Below are positions 32,816 through 34,330 of a stretch of 34,330 bases of DNA, piece after piece (within the stretch, counting starts at the first letter, position 1; every line of letters begins with the position of its first letter). The stretch lies in assembly GCA_022925895.1 (NCBI GenBank), contig JAKSYS010000662.1:1-34330 (forward strand), in the 5' to 3' direction. Position numbers and translations under genes: made by a program. The notes under the pieces were generated by a model. The model was not told where the DNA came from, searched no databases, and saw only the letters and a list, made by a program, of their open reading frames with translations. Source of the stretch: Fragilaria crotonensis (Eukaryota > Bacillariophyta > Fragilariophyceae > Fragilariales > Fragilariaceae).

Positions 32816-34330
32816 TCATGGCGCCTCAGTGTCTGAACCTAACGTTTGTCGTAGGCTGACTTCTTTGCGAGGGCGAGCTTGCCATCTAGGAATAAGCGAT
32901 TTCGATGGTGAACTACCGGTAGAAGAATCGGCAATCTCGTCGACCATGCTTTCTTCCAAACGGAGCCCCGGGGCCCCGGGAACGGACGATTCCGCAGGTG
33001 AAGAAGCAGCATCGGTAACCTCGGGGAATTTGCTCTCTTCAATGGTGAGGCACTGGCTGTCGAGGCACGTGCTGGGAGAGCTTGCACTGTCGGAAAGTAA
33101 CGATTCCGCAGGTGAAGAAGCAGAATCTGCAATCTCAGGGACCAAGCTCGAATCTATAGCGCGGCAACTCATCTCGAGGCCTGTGCTATCTTCCACCGCT
33201 TGCGCTTCGATACCCCTGTCAAGGTAAGACTGACTCAAACTCCTTTGGCTCCCTGCATTTGTTAGGTCCCATGCCAACGGTTTACGATGGGTGCGAAGTC
33301 GCCTATCTTCATAAAAGTGCGCGGAGGGGAGACTTCCGGTGGGTGCGGATTGCTGACCTCTTTCGACCTCCTCCCTTGTCTTCCCGTAATGGTGAACAAA
33401 ATACATCTTGGGAACAAAGATGAGTGTCAGGACGCCCAAGCATGTAAATAAAATCATGCATGTCACTACCAAGTACACAACCTGCGGCTTGTCAGAAACC
33501 AGAAAGACAATCGGCACGCCGATAAAACAAGTTTGCAGCATGCCAATCATGATAATGGCAATGTATTTGGATTCACTGAATTCACTTTGTATCGACCGCG
33601 CAATGTACGCTTGGATGTTGGCGATCACAAGGAGTCCACCATTAATGAGCGACAAGATAACCACGTAAGGGACTGCACCTTGGGAAGAGCAAGATCCGTA
33701 GGTCGAAATAATCCGATTCCAATCGTCATTGCCTGGATGCGGTTTTCGAGAGTATTCTAGGGGGGCTAGGGCTGTCCATACACCGAGTATGAGAATGTTT
33801 GCAGCCAGAATACATACGACGGGCACAATGACATCCTTTTCGGTAACCTCCTGTCGAACAAAACGGCGATTTGCGTGAAAGAGCTTGTTTACCCTCCATG
33901 TCTTTGAAAACAAGGCAGAGAAAGTAGTTGCAAAGCCAATACATAAAAGCCATGGAAAAGCCATGCACGAAAAATTGCAGACGTCTTTGGTATAACCTGA
34001 ATCATCCACCGAGAGAGGGATAATGGAACTGACCATGATGATGACCCCGAACCCGATCAAGACCAGGAAAATAGGTTGTGAAGCCTTGACCACTCGTCTC
34101 TTGCGATGCACCCCCATGAACAAAACAAAAGTCACAGCCAAGATGTAAGTGATTCCCACACCAACATATCCGAGGTATTTGAGGTTTCCAATGAGATTCT
34201 CGTTGACGACAACTGGGGGGAGTGCTAACGGAATCCTAACAACCTCCACGAGAGACGTTGTAAAGATTTCTTGTGGACGCGACCTGCCAGTAGCCAATTC
34301 AACAACAACTGATAGACTCCATTCCCATTT
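32816..34330 (-). CDS. Class C (GABA-B-like) G-protein-coupled receptor, 5' truncated by the window
   Basis: The frame is open to the window edge, so the ligand-binding ectodomain lies outside. Seven membrane helices are visible: TM1 GYVGVGITYILAVTF, TM2 IFLVLIGFGVIIMV, TM3 FPWLLCIGFATTFSALF, TM4 VIVPVVCILAANILIL, TM5 VVILSLINGGLLVIANI, TM6 IAIIMIGMLQTCFIGV, TM7 VVTCMILFTCLGVLTLIFVPK. FSKTWRVNKLF after TM3 and FVPKMYFVH after TM7 are typical of 7tm_3 receptors. Such receptors bind small ligands outside and activate heterotrimeric G proteins. The cytoplasmic tail (about 190 residues) is Ser-rich with four SSP-containing repeats, likely phosphorylation sites. No frame break is seen. Convergent with the CTL gene. 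Confidence 0.9.
   Translation of the reverse strand, partial: KWEWSLSVVVELATGRSRPQEIFTTSLVEVVRIPLALPPVVVNENLIGNLKYLGYVGVGITYILAVTFVLFMGVHRKRRVVKASQPIFLVLIGFGVIIMVSSIIPLSVDDSGYTKDVCNFSCMAFPWLLCIGFATTFSALFSKTWRVNKLFHANRRFVRQEVTEKDVIVPVVCILAANILILGVWTALAPLEYSRKPHPGNDDWNRIISTYGSCSSQGAVPYVVILSLINGGLLVIANIQAYIARSIQSEFSESKYIAIIMIGMLQTCFIGVPIVFLVSDKPQVVYLVVTCMILFTCLGVLTLIFVPKMYFVHHYGKTREEVERGQQSAPTGSLPSAHFYEDRRLRTHRKPLAWDLTNAGSQRSLSQSYLDRGIEAQAVEDSTGLEMSCRAIDSSLVPEIADSASSPAESLLSDSASSPSTCLDSQCLTIEESKFPEVTDAASSPAESSVPGAPGLRLEESMVDEIADSSTGSSPSKSLIPRWQARPRKEVSLRQTLGSDTEAP
32986..33123. repeat. 24-bp direct repeat inside the GPCR tail
   Basis: ACGATTCCGCAGGTGAAGAA plus four more identical bases occur at 32986-33009 and 33100-33123. 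On the minus strand they encode the ASSPAES repeats of the receptor tail, indicating internal duplication. Confidence 0.85.

Noticed and set aside
1-34330. CRISPR array, operons, rRNA or viral genes
   Set aside because: No regularly spaced repeats, no bacterial gene packing, and no such sequences recognised.

Overview
This window looks like nuclear DNA of a photosynthetic stramenopile, most likely a diatom. Four things suggest this. Genes are short, on both strands, and interrupted by small GT-AG introns (67-253 bp). One protein has a layered plastid/thylakoid-lumen presequence. The signalling genes are eukaryotic (class C GPCR, PI-PLC, RGS/DENN, MAK-like kinase). DNA transposons of the piggyBac and PIF/Harbinger types lie between genes. 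The species cannot be fixed from the sequence, and all family calls come from motifs read by eye.

Layout. 1-218: 3' end of a peroxisomal 2,4-dienoyl-CoA reductase ending in SKL. 445-1278 (-): membrane-anchored RING protein. 1454-1514: a 7-bp minisatellite touching the left end of a broken piggyBac-type element (1516-4261). 4262-5355: no gene, one strong hairpin. 5359-9445: a complete but frame-broken PIF/Harbinger element with long inverted repeats, a TGA target duplication, a spliced DDE transposase and an opposite-strand second gene. 9793-11975: cation/Ca2+ exchanger. 12341-13058 (-): mitochondrial-type J protein. 13758-16527: PI-specific phospholipase C. 17015-22380: a very large PDZ-RGS-DENN gene. 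22576-23824 (-): MAK/RCK-like kinase. 23825-28260: 4.4 kb with no supportable gene. 28261-29058: lumen-targeted methyltransferase, overlapping tail to tail with a second RING protein (29033-30334, -). 31088-32692: choline-transporter-like protein with two introns. 32816-34330 (-): class C GPCR running off the window end.

Functionally the host genes lean toward signalling: a class C GPCR, a PI-PLC (IP3/DAG and Ca2+ release), a Ca2+ exchanger, an RGS/DENN protein joining heterotrimeric and Rab G-protein control, and a kinase. They are separate eukaryotic genes, not an operon, so a shared pathway is inference only.

A major caveat is that many conserved host genes carry single-base frame breaks, some in homopolymers, while neighbouring genes are fully open. 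Assembly indels are a likely cause; real decay is likelier in the transposons. The most novel-looking item is the PDZ-RGS-DENN architecture.
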